A DNA stretch of 64,000 bases from Piezodorus guildinii (Eukaryota; Arthropoda; Insecta; Hemiptera; Pentatomidae), in NCBI GenBank assembly GCA_023052935.1, contig CM041292.1, positions 43,236,139 to 43,300,138 of the forward strand, read 5' to 3'. This document shows, in pieces, positions 45,426-57,294 of the stretch (its first letter is position 1; each line of letters starts with the position of its first letter). The position numbers and the translations under genes were made by a program. The notes under the pieces are model-generated. The model saw only the letters and a program-made list of their open reading frames with translations. It did not search any database and was not told the DNA's origin.

Positions 45426-46204
45426 AATATGTATACTAATAGAGTAGAGTTTACACAGGAACAGAATAAGGGGAAAAAAACTGACACCGAAGTGGCGACG
45501 GGATGATAACAGCCTGATGAATGGACAAAGAGCCGACCTATGTAAATAGATAGCCTCTTCGTTAATGGGGGTACTTTGCCGTGGGCATTTTTCACGTAGT
45601 GTGTGACCGCAGTGTTTTGTCTGGAGTTATTGATGTGGTCGGTACCCTTCTTGTTCTTGTGGCCGGTGGAGGTTTCTTGATTCCTGTCTTCTGGTGTTCG
45701 AAGATGTTTTTGATGGATGGGATTTGAGGCAGTTTATGCTAGACATAGCTCAATATACATTTAAGTACTTTGGGTAAACGTTCGTTCTACGTGTCAGATT
45801 AAGTATTGATTAAAAGCATGATTTAGCAGATGCGTAAAATTCTATTGAATAGAAATATAACATTTATTATCATGATATTCATAAAATGTTGTCAAAAAAT
45901 AGGTAAACTAGAATTTGTTTAGGGACTACGCAATATCTAGTGCACCAATGGCCAGATAATTAGATATACATGAAACAACTTTTGTTTAAAATATATAGGT
46001 AGGATGATATAACATTTTTCAATAATTTATTATTTACTCTTGCAGGTATGATGCCAAGTGCGTAAAATTACACATGTAAGTAAATGTAATACTTATACAT
46101 AATGTTTACACATCTTTTTTTATATATTTTATACTAAAGCTTTCTAGAACAACGCTTTTAATATTGAAAATTTATAAACATACTCTATGATATATTATAG
46201 TAGA

Positions 46205-46400
46205 GCCCGTGGCTGTGTAGCTATCACGCTAGTCTACCACGCCAAAGTTTTTGAGTTCAAATCGCTGGGGAATATAAACCTTATAATTATATGTCAATTT
46301 AATCACAGCTTCTATCTCTGGTAAGTGAGGTCCGTCAGCCTACACTGGCCACTAACGATGATAGGCATGGGGAGTGATAACCCTACCTGTAACTTATCAA
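46205..46400 (+). mobile_element. SINE-like repeat, family 3
   Basis: The tRNA-like head GTGGCTGTGTAGCTATCACG and a weak B box (GAGTTCAAATCG) are followed by GTGAGGTCCGTCAGCC and TGGCCACTAACGATGATAGG. Confidence 0.6.
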
Positions 46401-46669
46401 TGAGAATCCAAGGAGATACGCAGTTCGGACCAAGTGAACATGATTTTTTTTCATGTACTAAATACATGATTAAGTAAATATTAGTTAAGTGGATACTAGA
46501 TATAGAAAAAAAATAGACACATATTATTTGACATAATTGCATAATATACGAATGAATGTGTCAATTGAGACGGACTATCGAAATAGGGCCGATATTGTAA
46601 TTGAAAATAATATTGTTACAAGTAAAATGTCCTTGACTACCGTCTGAGGCAGGATAATGAATTGCATTA

Positions 46670-46830
46670 GCGTATGGTTCTCTGGGGCAAGCAAACCATG
46701 TGGAGCAGACCTTCCATAAAGTTAGTGCCAGAAATTTAAGAAAAAAATCCTAGTAAGTTGAGCGTGATGAAAACTTGTAGCATAGTATTTACTGAATCCA
46801 GGACCGTGTATGCGTAGAGATAATTTTTTA
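46670..46830 (+). repeat. Decayed SINE family 2 fragment
   Basis: TCTCTGGGGCAAGC, CCTTCCATAAAGTTAGTGCC and TTGAGCGTGATG match the body of family 2. Confidence 0.45.
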
Positions 46831-46949
46831 TTTATGAAAATAGATATTATATAGATTAAAGATTACTGTAATTTGTTTTTAAATACGAAGAATACATTCC
46901 TTAACTTCAAAGAATACAAGGTTGTAGCGACTTTTAAAGGGCGACAGAC

Positions 46950-47400
46950 TTGTGCATTGAAGCTATCTCACATGTCACTCAGACTCCTGGACTTCCTTTT
47001 AAGCGCGATCCGAAGACAAATGGCAGCTCCTCCGGATGTTCTGGGAGCTCCCCGAGAAGAGATTAACTGACGGAGGGAGGACTGACGCTAAGTGACACTC
47101 AAGATGGGACCCCCTTATGAGGAGCCACCCTCCGATTGTATCTCCACCCTCGGACCTTTAAGCGAAGGACCCCTGACAGCGGTTAATGAGCTTACCAAAA
47201 CCCGCGAGCACGAAGAGACTTTAGTTAATGCCCTTATTAGAAGGGCGACCTCCAGGCTCTTCAGTCGTAGTCGTCTTGGAGGCTGGCTCTATCATCCTTC
47301 CTCTCCAGGACAATGGATGAATAACAATCCTTCGTATCCTTTCGTCGAGTCCTTTATGACTAACATGCCCCGCCGCATCGACATTCGTATCTAACACTTC
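46950..47400. other. GC-richer unique island with 100-codon frame
   Basis: A plus-strand frame (47092-47394) has a fairly balanced composition but no domain I recognise and no clear splice borders. Homeodomain-like cores GGTTAATGAGC and AGTTAATGCCCTTATTAG occur. It could be a regulatory element or an unrecognised exon. Confidence 0.25.
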
Positions 47401-48329
47401 TTAACGGAGGATATAACTTGGTAAAAAACGCACGGCTTTGAGAGTACATGACAGTACTTCCTGATCGAAAAGAACGGCAGCGAAGTCATGTTTTTCTCTA
47501 AAAAAACTCGATTTTTTTTCTATTTTATCTAAAAGGAACTTTAAGAATTTTGATCAATCTGAAAAACCATAAATTCAATAAATATGGTTCAAATCATTTT
47601 AATCTTGGCTGCTCAACATTTTTCCCACGAGTTATTTATTATCGTTTGGCCAGTTTTTTTTTATTATTTTACTTGTACTCCATCTAAAGACAATTTTAAG
47701 GGAACCTTTTTTAACTTTACTGATTTTAACAAAAATAAACTAAAATTATGATACGAAATAACGCAATTAATTTCCGTAATGTAAAAATGTTACTGGAAAT
47801 ATATAAATCGTTATATATATTTTGAATTTCTTGCATGATTTTGTGATTGGGCTGTTTGCTGTAGGAATTTCGATTCCTAAATATCTTTATAACTATATAC
47901 CGAATTAACGCAGATGCGCATAGTAAAAAAGTATAAAACTGACACATTTTAAACGAAAATTATTAGTAGATTAACTTTGTAGACCATAACGAGAAAACAT
48001 AACTCAAACTAGACGATGTTAATACGTAGAAATTTATATTAAGATAAATTAAAACGTAGAAACCTACATCATATTTCAATTCCATTATGTCATATTCAAT
48101 TCCCATCATTATGAAGCTAGAGAGAGTTTAATGATTACGAGTTTTATTCAACTGAATAAATAAGAACTATATTCAAAACACCTCAAGTTCGTTTATACTC
48201 GGCTGTAAGTACAAACGTTGTAAAACAAAGTTAAAAGGTAAGAAACACATAGTAGAAATCGTTCATTAACATTGAAAATATATCATAATCCACCAGCATA
48301 AAATAAAAGAGCCATCGATTCATATAATG

Positions 48330-48790
48330 AAATGACCAGGAATAACAAAGGAATTCTGAACCCAAAGGTATTTATTCGTCATGGAGCCAAATTTATTCAG
48401 ACAACAAAGCTAGGAGAACCGAGAATCGGACTCGAAGCGATCGGAGACTTCCTGCGACATCGAAATCGTGCCGCGTTCCTCGGACGTTCTTGGAAGGGTT
48501 TGCATCGTCGTGAAGACGGCCAGGACGGTCCGGAAGACGACTGGGAGGTATGAACTTCACGTCAGAGCGAGACAATGGATACTCTTTGTTCCTTTGTATT
48601 CGAGGGAAGCTAGGGCTTTATGGAAATAGCCACTCTTGGGAATATCTAAATAAGTCGTTAGCTCTCTCATCTGGCTAACCTTATACAGTTGGGCCACCGC
48701 TATCCTTCCCTTTAAGGGCCTCTTCTGATTGGTGCAGAGGTCTGCTCGTCCTAGGGGACCGGTCAGTAGGCGAGTCTTTAATAACCAGAG
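48330..48790. other. GC-richer unique island
   Basis: Balanced composition with CGAAGCGATCGGAGAC and GAAGACGGCCAGGACGG. Open frames on both strands (60-73 codons) are not recognised. Confidence 0.2.
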
Positions 48791-49269
48791 ACCTTCCTTC
48801 TTATCCCCATTTAATATCTAGTTCAGGAAAAGCATAGCTAATGATTTTATTCTTCAACTCTTAAAAAACATATTCTTCATCTGGCAAAAGAATGGAGTTA
48901 TAAATAAAGGATCCATACAGAATCTCTTTGTGACAAAAAAAAAAAACCCTGAAACTCTACCTCCCATAAAGAGTCTTGGGTTCAGTATTATATAGGGAAG
49001 GATGTCGTAACACGACTGAGAATAGATCAGACTGACCCACGGATATCATACAGAGAAGATTGCTATTCGGCATTGAGAAAACTGCATTGTGCAGCTGACC
49101 TAAAATTTAGAAAGAAACAATTAAATAGAAATGGAGACGAATGTTGAATGCCGTAAATATTTTGTGAAAAAGATGTGGAATTTATACACCATAATATAAA
49201 GGAGTAGATATTTCCGCATCATTAAAACATATAATCTCTCTTTAAATAAATGGAATATCTCTTATTTCA

Positions 49270-49800
49270 ACAATATTTTAGTATCAATAATAATAATAAT
49301 TTTTTTTTTAAATTATGCCTTTCCATTTCGGCTTCCGCAATTAGGGATCTGGCAGCCCAATACCACTGCGATCTTGATGGAGTTTCAGCTCTTATATTTG
49401 GCAACCGGGGGCATACTTCTAGATGCGCTGCATCCGTTTCACTACTATCAGAACAAAGGCAGCAAAGTGGAGACTCTACCATCTCGATCCGATACAAGTG
49501 TTTCGCAGGTAATCATAGCCGGTAATCATTCTGAACCGGGCAACTGCATCTCTTCTCTTCAAATCGACCGGTATCCGTTCTTCCACCAGAAGTAGTTTGC
49601 TTGTTTAACGAACTTTCTCTTAGGGAATCCATTTATAAAGCATGTTTTGCTCTCTCAACTTCGTCCTTAGCTCTGCGATAGGAAATTTGATTAATGAACT
49701 GATCTGAAGCTGTACCTTTGCAAGCTTGTCAGCTACTTCGTTTCCATGAATACCGCAGTTGCCAAGGATCTCAATTCCTCTCGTATAGCTTCTTCTTTTT
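49270..49800 (-). pseudogene. LINE relic with RNase H domain
   Basis: On the minus strand, 49790-49720 encodes EILGNCGIHGNEVADKLAK, matching the GH-GIxGNExADxLAK signature of the RNase H domain found at the C-terminus of I/LOA/Outcast-type LINEs. The His of the motif's first position is replaced by Cys. After a frameshifted linker, 49497-49300 encodes SPLCCLCSDSSETDAAHLEV and CPRL, the usual terminal zinc-knuckle-like tail. Stops and shifts make it non-functional. It differs from LINE-A and LINE-B, which lack RNase H. Confidence 0.7.
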
Positions 49801-50029
49801 TAATGGGTCTCATGAGATCATTATAATTGACATAATATTATTATGTTATCGAATAACTTAACAACATTTTTAGGTTTTGCATTATCTTTAGACGTATCCT
49901 TGAAATTTGAAGTTCTTAATATAATTATTAAAATTCATCTTCTTCTTGTATACAAGCAAGAGTGCATTCATTTTTTGTTCATTTATTTGTTGACCTAGAA
50001 TTAATTAAATTTATTAACTTTGTTATTCC

Positions 50030-50190
50030 TATGAAAGGCGAAAAAGAGGAAGACCCAGGAAAATGGTTACGGGATGTGGAGGAAGGATGACTACCAGGGG
50101 TCTTCGAGAGGGGAACTGGCTCGACCGAAGTAAATGGCAAAATAATTTAGGAACAAGAAAAAACTAAGTATGTAAATAAACTCGTAAAAT
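50030..50190 (+). pseudogene. LINE relic, GRPRK tail
   Basis: The conceptual product RRKRGRPRKMVTGCGG then LREGNWLDRSKWQNN resembles the C-terminal KRGRPRKxW...DRxxWR segment of RTE/CR1-like elements. Short and isolated. Confidence 0.5.
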
Positions 50191-50227
50191 AATAAAAAAT
50201 AATTTTGTTATTAATACCTTTATTATT

Positions 50228-50363
50228 TATTTTAAAAAAAATATAATTTGACTTTCCTTTTGTTTATTGTAATTGTAAATATTGTATGAATTTGACGTTA
50301 TAATCTTATTATTATTGTCCATTGAGACAAATTGTAATGTATCCGAATAAAAAAATTAAAAAA
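50228..50363 (+). mobile_element. LINE-A type 3' end fragment
   Basis: TTTGACTTTCCTTTTGTTTA, ATTGTAAATATTGTATGAAT and ACAAATTGTAATGTATC then AATAAAAAAA match the terminal 130 bp of the copy at 3342-3712. Confidence 0.75.
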
Positions 50364-50371
50364 CATTCATC

Positions 50372-50940
50372 TTACCATATCCTCACACAAGACTGAAACG
50401 ACAAGAACTGCTCGAAGATATCGATTAATACAACACTTCTAGACAAAAGTTCAAACTTCCAGTATATTACAAAAGACTCATTTACATCACTATTATCAGA
50501 CCTATTTGGACGTAGGAATTTAGCTTTGGGCTCTACGAAACCATCTAATTCCTCCCGCATCCAGTCCTTACAATCCAAAATCCTTCGAAAAATCCTGATT
50601 CTCCATATTTGTTACAAATCAACTCATTCATAATTACCTAAACATCCCATTGTTGCAGACATAGCCCGTGATAGAACTCCTCCTTTCATTCTAAACCCCT
50701 GCCCATACAAATCCACTTGTCCGTAATTTATCTTTCTTAGATATCCCAGATAATCCTCCAAGGCGACTGAAGAGAAGGTGGCCTCGGGACCTACTGAGTT
50801 AAAATGTTACTTAAGTCCTACCACTATGTAGTTCTTTCTCAAGACATTTTCATGACATTTTTTTTTTCATTCCTCATATTTACTTATTGTGTGTCTTTAA
50901 TACAGTTGTAAATTACAATAAATAAATAAAAACAAATCTT
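50372..50940 (+). pseudogene. LINE-B relic (C-terminal RT region and 3' UTR)
   Basis: Starts at CCTCACACAAGACTGAAACG, continues with TCCAGTCCTTACAATCCAAA and GGCGACTGAAGAGAAGGTGG, and ends CAGTTGTAAATTACAATAAA. Several frameshifts relative to 18928-19585. Confidence 0.75.
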
Positions 50941-51349
50941 TACCATATATAAAATCGTGAATATCTTGACATTTTATTTATTTCACTGAACAAAATTTAT
51001 ATTGCTATCTAAATTCTCAACTGATGATTTAATTATTAAAAAGGTGATAACTTTTAACATTTTGTATGATTTTTTTTCTAATTGTATTAAATTGTTATTT
51101 TTTTCTTTTTACTTATAAAAAATAAAAGTTAAATGTTACTAATGAATGTGGCGCTATGATGCCGAAAGCTACTAATACACCTTAATGAAGAGATTTATTA
51201 ATATGAGCTGTTTTGTGTGTAATGTAATATACTTAAAGAAAATGGATTTGTTATATTCTTACAGAGATCAGTTTCATGAGTATTTTTTTTGATTAATTGT
51301 AATTTCAATAAAAAATCTTACACGCATCAGATTTTTTGGTTTGAAATTC

Positions 51350-51640
51350 AGTATCAGCAAGCTTGTAGAGGCAGTACTTGCAGTACAGACGATAGCTGGA
51401 TAAAAATGGACCTATCTTCATAAATATCGAATGGGTTTACGACGGAGCAATAAGATTGCCTTGGCATGGTTTACGGGAGAGATAGTGACCAATTAGCCAC
51501 TGATCCTAAGAGTTCATCGTAAAGCTTACGGCCCCCTGCCGACTCCTTTCGATACACTCTAGATATTTACGAGGACACATCTAGGAGGACAACTGCTGTA
51601 ATTCTTCTCTCTGTTTTATTTGTCTGAAGGTAGGGTAATG
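51350..51640. other. GC-richer unique island
   Basis: Contains GACCAATTAGCCACTGATCC and GCTGTAATTCTTC. No coding potential. Possible regulatory segment. Confidence 0.2.
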
Positions 51641-51989
51641 ATCATAATATACCTTGTTTCTTATAGTCGTTAGAGGGGTTTGAAAAGTTTATTATTTATG
51701 GTATGTCTCTGCGATAGAAAAGTTGGTAGGGATCATTGGAATAATTGTTATTTTTTGTGACTCAAACTCATTAATGAAAAAACGAGAGAAACAGTAAACT
51801 AAATATATGATAAATATATATTTAAATTTACTGTGAATGTGCTCATTTTATGACTAATGAGTTTGTTTTTATAAATTTAATCGACAAATATTGAAATAAT
51901 TAAAAAATCTTGGGCACGCATCACACACCATTCACTTACTCTTCTTGATAAAAAATAAGTTTTATAAGTTTATAATAAATTATAAAATT

Positions 51990-52290
51990 GAGGTCACGGA
52001 AGGTGTAGTGGCTAGCATTACAGCCTTCTATGTCCAAGGTCGAGGTTTCAAACCATTTTAATAGGCCTAGGATAGCCTAAAGAGAGTATAAAATCCTTAG
52101 ATATGCTGTCCTTTAGAGGAGACGTAAAATGGTGGTTCCTAGTCTGTGCAATGCCAGGTACTCGTTAATTATACCTACCCTAATTGAACCTGGGTTGAAA
52201 GTTTTAGTATCATCCGATTAGACACAGTAACATAAATCAAAGTTAAATAAAAAATAAAATAAAAAAACAATCAATAAATAAAATTAATTG
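51990..52290 (+). mobile_element. tRNA-derived SINE, family 1
   Basis: The head is GGTGTAGTGGCTAGCATTAC and the B box is degenerate (GGTTTCAAACC). The body is typical, with an A-rich tail. Confidence 0.8.
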
Positions 52291-52799
52291 TAAACGTTTA
52301 TAAAACAAACAACAAAAAAACAGCTTTAATATATATATAGGTCTTTATCACGCTTTAACACCTTCTACGACTTTATTAGTTGTATAATTATTTTTCTACA
52401 CCCTTGCGCTTTCCAACATTATATTATACATTTATATTACTATTATTATTTAATACTATTATAATTTATGTGTTTAAATTATGAAAAATCATCCTTTTTT
52501 TTCAGCTTTAGTTGATTCTCTAATCCTTTCTCTAATTAAACATATAATCTTATTAGCCTTCGAAAAAAAAAAATACATTACATATATACAATACAACAAA
52601 TACAAGTTGGACAAATTTGATAACGAACTAAAGGAGAAAACAGCAACGATATTCCTTTAGACAATTTTGTTTTTTTTTAACATAAGAATAGTAAAACAGA
52701 CATATAATATGTCGTTAGGAAGTTAAGATACATAAAACAAAAAGTAATAAATTATAAAAAAGACAACTACAGTGAAAGTAGTATAGATGCTTAGAACTA

Positions 52800-53100
52800 G
52801 GAAGCATTCCTCAAGCGGTTACGATTGTACAATAACACCTGAGCCAATAGGACTAGACTCGGTATTTATATCTCGGCGGCCGATATAATTCATGTATTCC
52901 TCGTCTAAAGGCTGACATTAGAGACGAAAAGGTTATGCGACCCTCCTTCCAGAGAAATGGCGAGAGGAAGACAGAAGATGTGGAAGATAAAGGGGATTAG
53001 CATGGTGTGGGCGGGCGGGAGGTCACTAGTCTTGTTCGTGTCCCGGGTCAGGGGGTACTCTTCGGGGGATTCAGGCTATGGCACCAAAAGTAAATGGTTT
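52800..53100. other. GC-richer unique island
   Basis: Includes CTCGGCGGCCGATATAAT and GTGTGGGCGGGCGGGAGG. Stops in all frames. Undetermined. Confidence 0.2.
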
Positions 53101-53379
53101 TTTTAATCCTGACAGTTTGTAATACAACCCTGTAAATATTAGAGGGGTGAAAAAAAACACCAAGCCAGTATTCGCATGTTCCTGTTCCCAAGATTATTTT
53201 TCGGGACGGTCGAACTTTTGACATGGAACACCTTCCGCCATATTTTCTTACTCCGAGACCACGCAGTATTGAGGTATTCTGTGAAACTTAAGGTGTAAGC
53301 CATCGAAACCTCAAGTTCATACAAGTATATGTATATATATATATATATTGTGTGTAATATCACACTTTTCTTCATAACT

Positions 53380-54112
53380 CAAAAGATCAAACGTACGTCT
53401 GATAGATGCCAGCGCCAACCTGGCGGTTAACTACACACGCCGATTGAACAAATCAAACATCGCGGGCATTCTCTGGCTTCCTGTTATCTACTTCCGTCCC
53501 TATTCGTGAAATTACTCCTACTAATTACTGGTAAGCGATAAGATAGATTTTCCCAAATAAAATAAGAAATCAATAATTATGAATAAAGATGAGAAGATAT
53601 CAAATAAGAAAAAAATTGATTAAATACGTCGAGCCTTTTAAGCTAAGAATTTATTTTATTAGAATCAACAGTCCTAATCCCTTAAAAAGAAGAGGATGTA
53701 TAAGGATAACATAGAAAAATTCAAAAGAAATTATTTTCGGCTGCTGTCAAGAAAAACAATAAAAAATCTCAACTATTCATTTTTAACGTTTCAAACTATA
53801 TTGCTAGTATTCATAACAGCGCCTCATGGTACAGCAGTATTTTCTTTAATTGAAGTGAGTAAACTCTAAACTGCTATGCCTTGACATATTCTAATGATTG
53901 CCTACATTGTGTCAAGAAACGTAGGTAATAAGTAGTTGAGGCAGTTTTACTAATTTTATAAACCGATGTCCAAGCTATCTTTCAAACTTTTCAACTATAA
54001 ATATCCAATCAAAAAGATTCAGGTCTAATGAGGTGTGACAGTTCAGTTTTTTTCATAATTTTTTATTAAAAATAGTATTTACAAACGAATAATTTACCTA
54101 TTTAAACTTGGG
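53380..54112. other. Flank of LINE-A insertion, partly LINE-B-like
   Basis: No gene is visible. The last stretch before the insertion (TTTACAAACGAATAATTTACC then CTATTTAAACTTGGGG) and the sequence after it (58930-59000) both resemble a decayed LINE-B, suggesting a nested insertion. Confidence 0.35.
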
Positions 54113-54124
54113 GCTACGAATATT
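54113..54124. repeat. Target duplication of LINE-A, left
   Basis: GCTACGAATATT, identical to 58918-58929. The last two T residues are ambiguous with the poly(A)/poly(T) tail. Confidence 0.9.
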
Positions 54125-54615
54125 TTTTTTTTTTTTTTTTTTTTATTTATTTTTTTTTTTTATTGAGATATATTACAATTTGTTACAAAATGAACAATAA
54201 TAATATTGATAAGAGACCACATTCATACTATATATACAGAAAATAATAATAATGGTCAAATTTCATAAAATATAACATAAATTCAAATATATACAATAAA
54301 ATAATAATAATAAATAAAAAACAAAACAAATCGAAACATAAACCTATTATTGAGATAAATAAAAAGTTGGCAAATAAATAAACATCTTACACACAATCAT
54401 AACTATATACAATATATACAATTGCTAAAGGGACCCCAGCAAGCGCTTTTCCCTCCACTTGTGGAGGAAAAAGCGGAATCCAAGAGATCCCAGCACCTCT
54501 ATCTCAGCCGCATCACTGGTCTGAGCCAGTGGAGGCTGAGTTAGGGCGCTGTAGCCACAAACATACCGTACATGAGTGGAGGATCTGACCATTGTCAGAA
54601 CTCCAGTTTAAATGT
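54123..54615 (-). other. LINE-A 3' UTR and poly(A) region
   Basis: Starts with GC-containing sequence after the ORF2 stop, including the hairpin at 54444-54475, then long T/A-rich sequence with ATT repeats. Ends TTGTAATATATCTCAATAAA and A-rich tail. Confidence 0.85.
54444..54475 (-). other. LINE-A 3' UTR hairpin
   Basis: A 15-bp stem (CGCTTTT... with ...AAAAGCG, one T/G-type mismatch) with a 2-nt loop. The counterpart at 3389-3418 keeps the stem with different bases. Confidence 0.75.
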
Positions 54616-57294
54616 TTACAATAGGTCTCGTGGCCACTGCCGTTTCAATCTTCGAGGAGGATTGTAGGGATGGGTGGTGCTGGATAGGGATTGTGATAGA
54701 GGGTTAGGATGATGACTAAGGTTCTGATGAAATTTGGAAAATTTGGATGGTACCAGGTCTAAAACAAACGGAATATTAAGGTCATGGTGTAGGGTACAGT
54801 TGGTAACGTAATAAGGAGCATTAACTATTGTTCGGAGGACTTTGGATTGGAAGGATTGGATGCGTTTAATGTTAGAATGTTTAGCTGTCCCCCACAGTTC
54901 AAGTCCGTAGGTCCATATAGGTTTCAGTACTGTCTTGTATATTAGTAATTTGTTGTCAACTGTAAGATGAGATTTTCTGTTTAGTAGTCTGTATAACTGG
55001 CCGAATCTGCGGTTGAGTTCTTTTCTTTTTAGTCTTGTATGTGGGTTCCACGTCAGTCTTTTGTCTAGTAAAAAGCCGAGATACCGGACTGTGTCTGAGG
55101 AAGGAAGCGGTATAGAATTGAAATTAACCGTTGGACAGGATTTGCGTCGAAGGGTGAATGTGACGTGAGTGCATTTGCTTTCGTTCACCTTAATGCGCCA
55201 AGCATTGCACCAGTCTTCGACAAGGGAAAGGTGCTTTTGGAGATTTAGCGATGCTGCTTCAGGATCGGAATTGGATGATAAAATGGCTGTGTCATCAGCA
55301 AATGTTGCCAGAAAGGTATTGGGGTCGGTAGGGATATCGGCGGTGAAGAGGATGTAGAGGACGGGTCCTAAGACGCTGCCTTGAGGAACACCGGCCTCAA
55401 CAGTATATTGTTCGGAAAATTCGGAACCACAGCGAACTCGGAAGGAGCGGTTGGATAAATAGGATCGGAGGATTAGGTATAAGGATTGAGGTAAATGGGT
55501 TTTGAGCTTAAAGAGCAGTCCCGGGTGCCACACCCGGTCAAAAGCTTGAGCTATGTCCAGAAAGGCACCCGAACAATACTCCTTGCACTCAAGGGCGGAG
55601 GAAATGTGGTCTACAACTCGGAGTCCTTGCTGAACCGTGGAATGTTGAGGACGAAATCCGAACTGATGTGAAGGAAAATTTTGAAATTTGGCTAGGATTC
55701 GTTTTAGTAGGAGCTTTTCGAAAATTTTTGAGAGGATCGGAAGTAGACTGATAGGTCTGTAAGATGACGTGTTGTTAGAAGGTTTGCCTGGTTTTAGGAA
55801 AAGGATCATAGTTGAATGTTTCCATAAGAGAGGAAAATAGGTAGTGCGTAGGATACAGTTATAGAGATATGTAAGGAATGTAATGGCTTTAGGTGGAAGT
55901 TGTCTTAAGATTTGGGGAGTAAGGAGATCGTATCCAGGAGATTTGCGGAGAGGAAGCTTTTTAAGAAGATATCTGACCTCAGAGGGATTAACTGCTTTAG
56001 GTGGTAAGGATAGTGGTATTGGTGACGTGAGGAACTCTTCAACTGCTGCAGTATGGGTTGGATTAAGCTCTGGATGAGGAGTAAAAACTTTGGAAAGGTG
56101 CTGTGCGAATTCCTCGGCCTTATGCTTGTCAGAAGCAGCCCAGGAACCATCACAGCGCCGGAGAGGATGGGAAATGGTGTGGGATTTTAGGATTCTCTTC
56201 GTGACATTCCACAGGGAATTGTCACGAGTCGAGAGAGAGGAGAGGTAGGTATTGTAGGATTGGGAACGGAAGATCGCCAACTCCCGCTTTAATTTTCTAC
56301 AAAAAAAATTATAGGAGCGGCGATCTTCTGGGTGGCGGGTGCGTTGCCATAATGTTCTAGCTCGACGTTTGCTGTTGATGAGGTCTGTCAGGTGTTGTGG
56401 TAAATGGCTTTTGTAAGGAATTATTTGGGATTGTTTGGGAGAGGAGGCAGTCCAGGCGGCTTGTTGAATAGCGGTTGTAAAGGAATATACGGCGTCGTCA
56501 AGGTCATTCGGGGTTTCGAGAATCACTCTGAGGTCAATATCATTAGTGAGAATTTCGCGGAAGAGGTTCCAGTTGACAGGGCCCCTAATGAATGACGGTG
56601 GGATAGGTTTAGGAATAGGTGTTATGGATACATTTAGAATCAATGGACTATGATCAGAGGATAGTTCATCAAGGCGAGCTATGGAAAAATTCAGAGAGCC
56701 TAATCCGCTGTGGATGAAGAAGTCGAGGATGTCAGGATTACGGTTAGGATCTGTTGGCCAGTAGGTAGGAGAATCGGGAGGTAGGAGATGAAAGCGTCGG
56801 GAGTTGAGTGCAGACTGCAATGTCCGTCCACGAGAATTGGTGGTTCTAGAACCCCACTGTTGGTTCTTAGCGTTTAAGTCTGCACCCAAAATGAAGTGAT
56901 TACCCAAGGAGTTGAGGAAGGATCCAAATTGGGCAGAGGAAATGGGATGTTTAGGAGGGCAGTATGCTGATGCGATGATAAGCGGAAAGGAAAAGGTTTT
57001 GATAACGATGGAAGTTGCTTGTAGGTAATCTTGGGCGGAAATTGGGTGTAAGTGATGGGTGAGGGATCGGCGGACTATGACAGCAGTACCGGCATGGGCT
57101 TTGCCGTCTGGATGGTCTGTCCGGTATGTCGTGTATCCTGGTATTTTAAAGTACTGTTTAGTGGTTAGTCTAGTTTCAGTAATGAGTGCAACATCAATGT
57201 TTTTGTCCTGCAGTACGGCTGTAAGTTCGTCAGTGTGAGTTCTAACACCATTCGCATTCCAAAGGAGAATGGATAAGGAATTAGGTGAGGTCAT
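54616..57294 (-). CDS. LINE-A ORF2: endonuclease and reverse transcriptase (892 aa)
   Basis: The enzyme nicks target DNA and copies the element RNA from the exposed 3' end. Residues 1-225 form the AP-type endonuclease: N13 in LWNANG, E40 in ITETR, D139 and N141 in GADLNAKN, and D214-H215 in SSDHSP. The RT spans about 480-745, with LFLKPGK (from 499), SYRPISLLP (511), FLDIAQAFDRVWH (D580, catalytic), AGVPQGSVLGP (634-644) and FADD (665-668, catalytic pair). The C-terminal domain continues through HTRLKR to a basic PRRLKRQWPRDLL end. No RNase H domain is present, as is usual for Jockey-clade elements. The ATG directly follows the ORF1 stop (TAAATG), so translation probably depends on termination-reinitiation. 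No stop or frameshift is visible, and length is normal for the clade. Confidence 0.97.
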   Translation of the reverse strand: MTSPNSLSILLWNANGVRTHTDELTAVLQDKNIDVALITETRLTTKQYFKIPGYTTYRTDHPDGKAHAGTAVIVRRSLTHHLHPISAQDYLQATSIVIKTFSFPLIIASAYCPPKHPISSAQFGSFLNSLGNHFILGADLNAKNQQWGSRTTNSRGRTLQSALNSRRFHLLPPDSPTYWPTDPNRNPDILDFFIHSGLGSLNFSIARLDELSSDHSPLILNVSITPIPKPIPPSFIRGPVNWNLFREILTNDIDLRVILETPNDLDDAVYSFTTAIQQAAWTASSPKQSQIIPYKSHLPQHLTDLINSKRRARTLWQRTRHPEDRRSYNFFCRKLKRELAIFRSQSYNTYLSSLSTRDNSLWNVTKRILKSHTISHPLRRCDGSWAASDKHKAEEFAQHLSKVFTPHPELNPTHTAAVEEFLTSPIPLSLPPKAVNPSEVRYLLKKLPLRKSPGYDLLTPQILRQLPPKAITFLTYLYNCILRTTYFPLLWKHSTMILFLKPGKPSNNTSSYRPISLLPILSKIFEKLLLKRILAKFQNFPSHQFGFRPQHSTVQQGLRVVDHISSALECKEYCSGAFLDIAQAFDRVWHPGLLFKLKTHLPQSLYLILRSYLSNRSFRVRCGSEFSEQYTVEAGVPQGSVLGPVLYILFTADIPTDPNTFLATFADDTAILSSNSDPEAASLNLQKHLSLVEDWCNAWRIKVNESKCTHVTFTLRRKSCPTVNFNSIPLPSSDTVRYLGFLLDKRLTWNPHTRLKRKELNRRFGQLYRLLNRKSHLTVDNKLLIYKTVLKPIWTYGLELWGTAKHSNIKRIQSFQSKVLRTIVNAPYYVTNCTLHHDLNIPFVLDLVPSKFSKFHQNLSHHPNPLSQSLSSTTHPYNPPRRLKRQWPRDLL

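Larger units (their letters stand above)
28022..54122. other. Upstream intron or 5' flanking DNA, no certain gene
   Basis: No exon of the dysfusion-like gene or of another host gene could be established. The stretch is AT-rich with transposon relics and GC-richer islands, listed separately. I see nothing recognisable in 28760-29990, 36170-37130, 37675-38550, 41840-42970, 45430-46200, 47410-48330 and 52300-52790 apart from fragments of R1 near 52420-52750. Confidence 0.5.

Noticed and set aside
46020..46075. Possible 30-nt micro-exon between an acceptor and a donor on the plus strand
   Set aside because: In the phase required by the candidate exon at 37139-37221 it contains a stop, and no other partner was found.
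28022..54122. bHLH and PAS-A exons of the dysfusion-like gene on the minus strand
   Set aside because: I scanned GC-richer segments on the minus strand and found no bHLH basic region or PAS-A motif with fitting splice phases; they may lie beyond the window.
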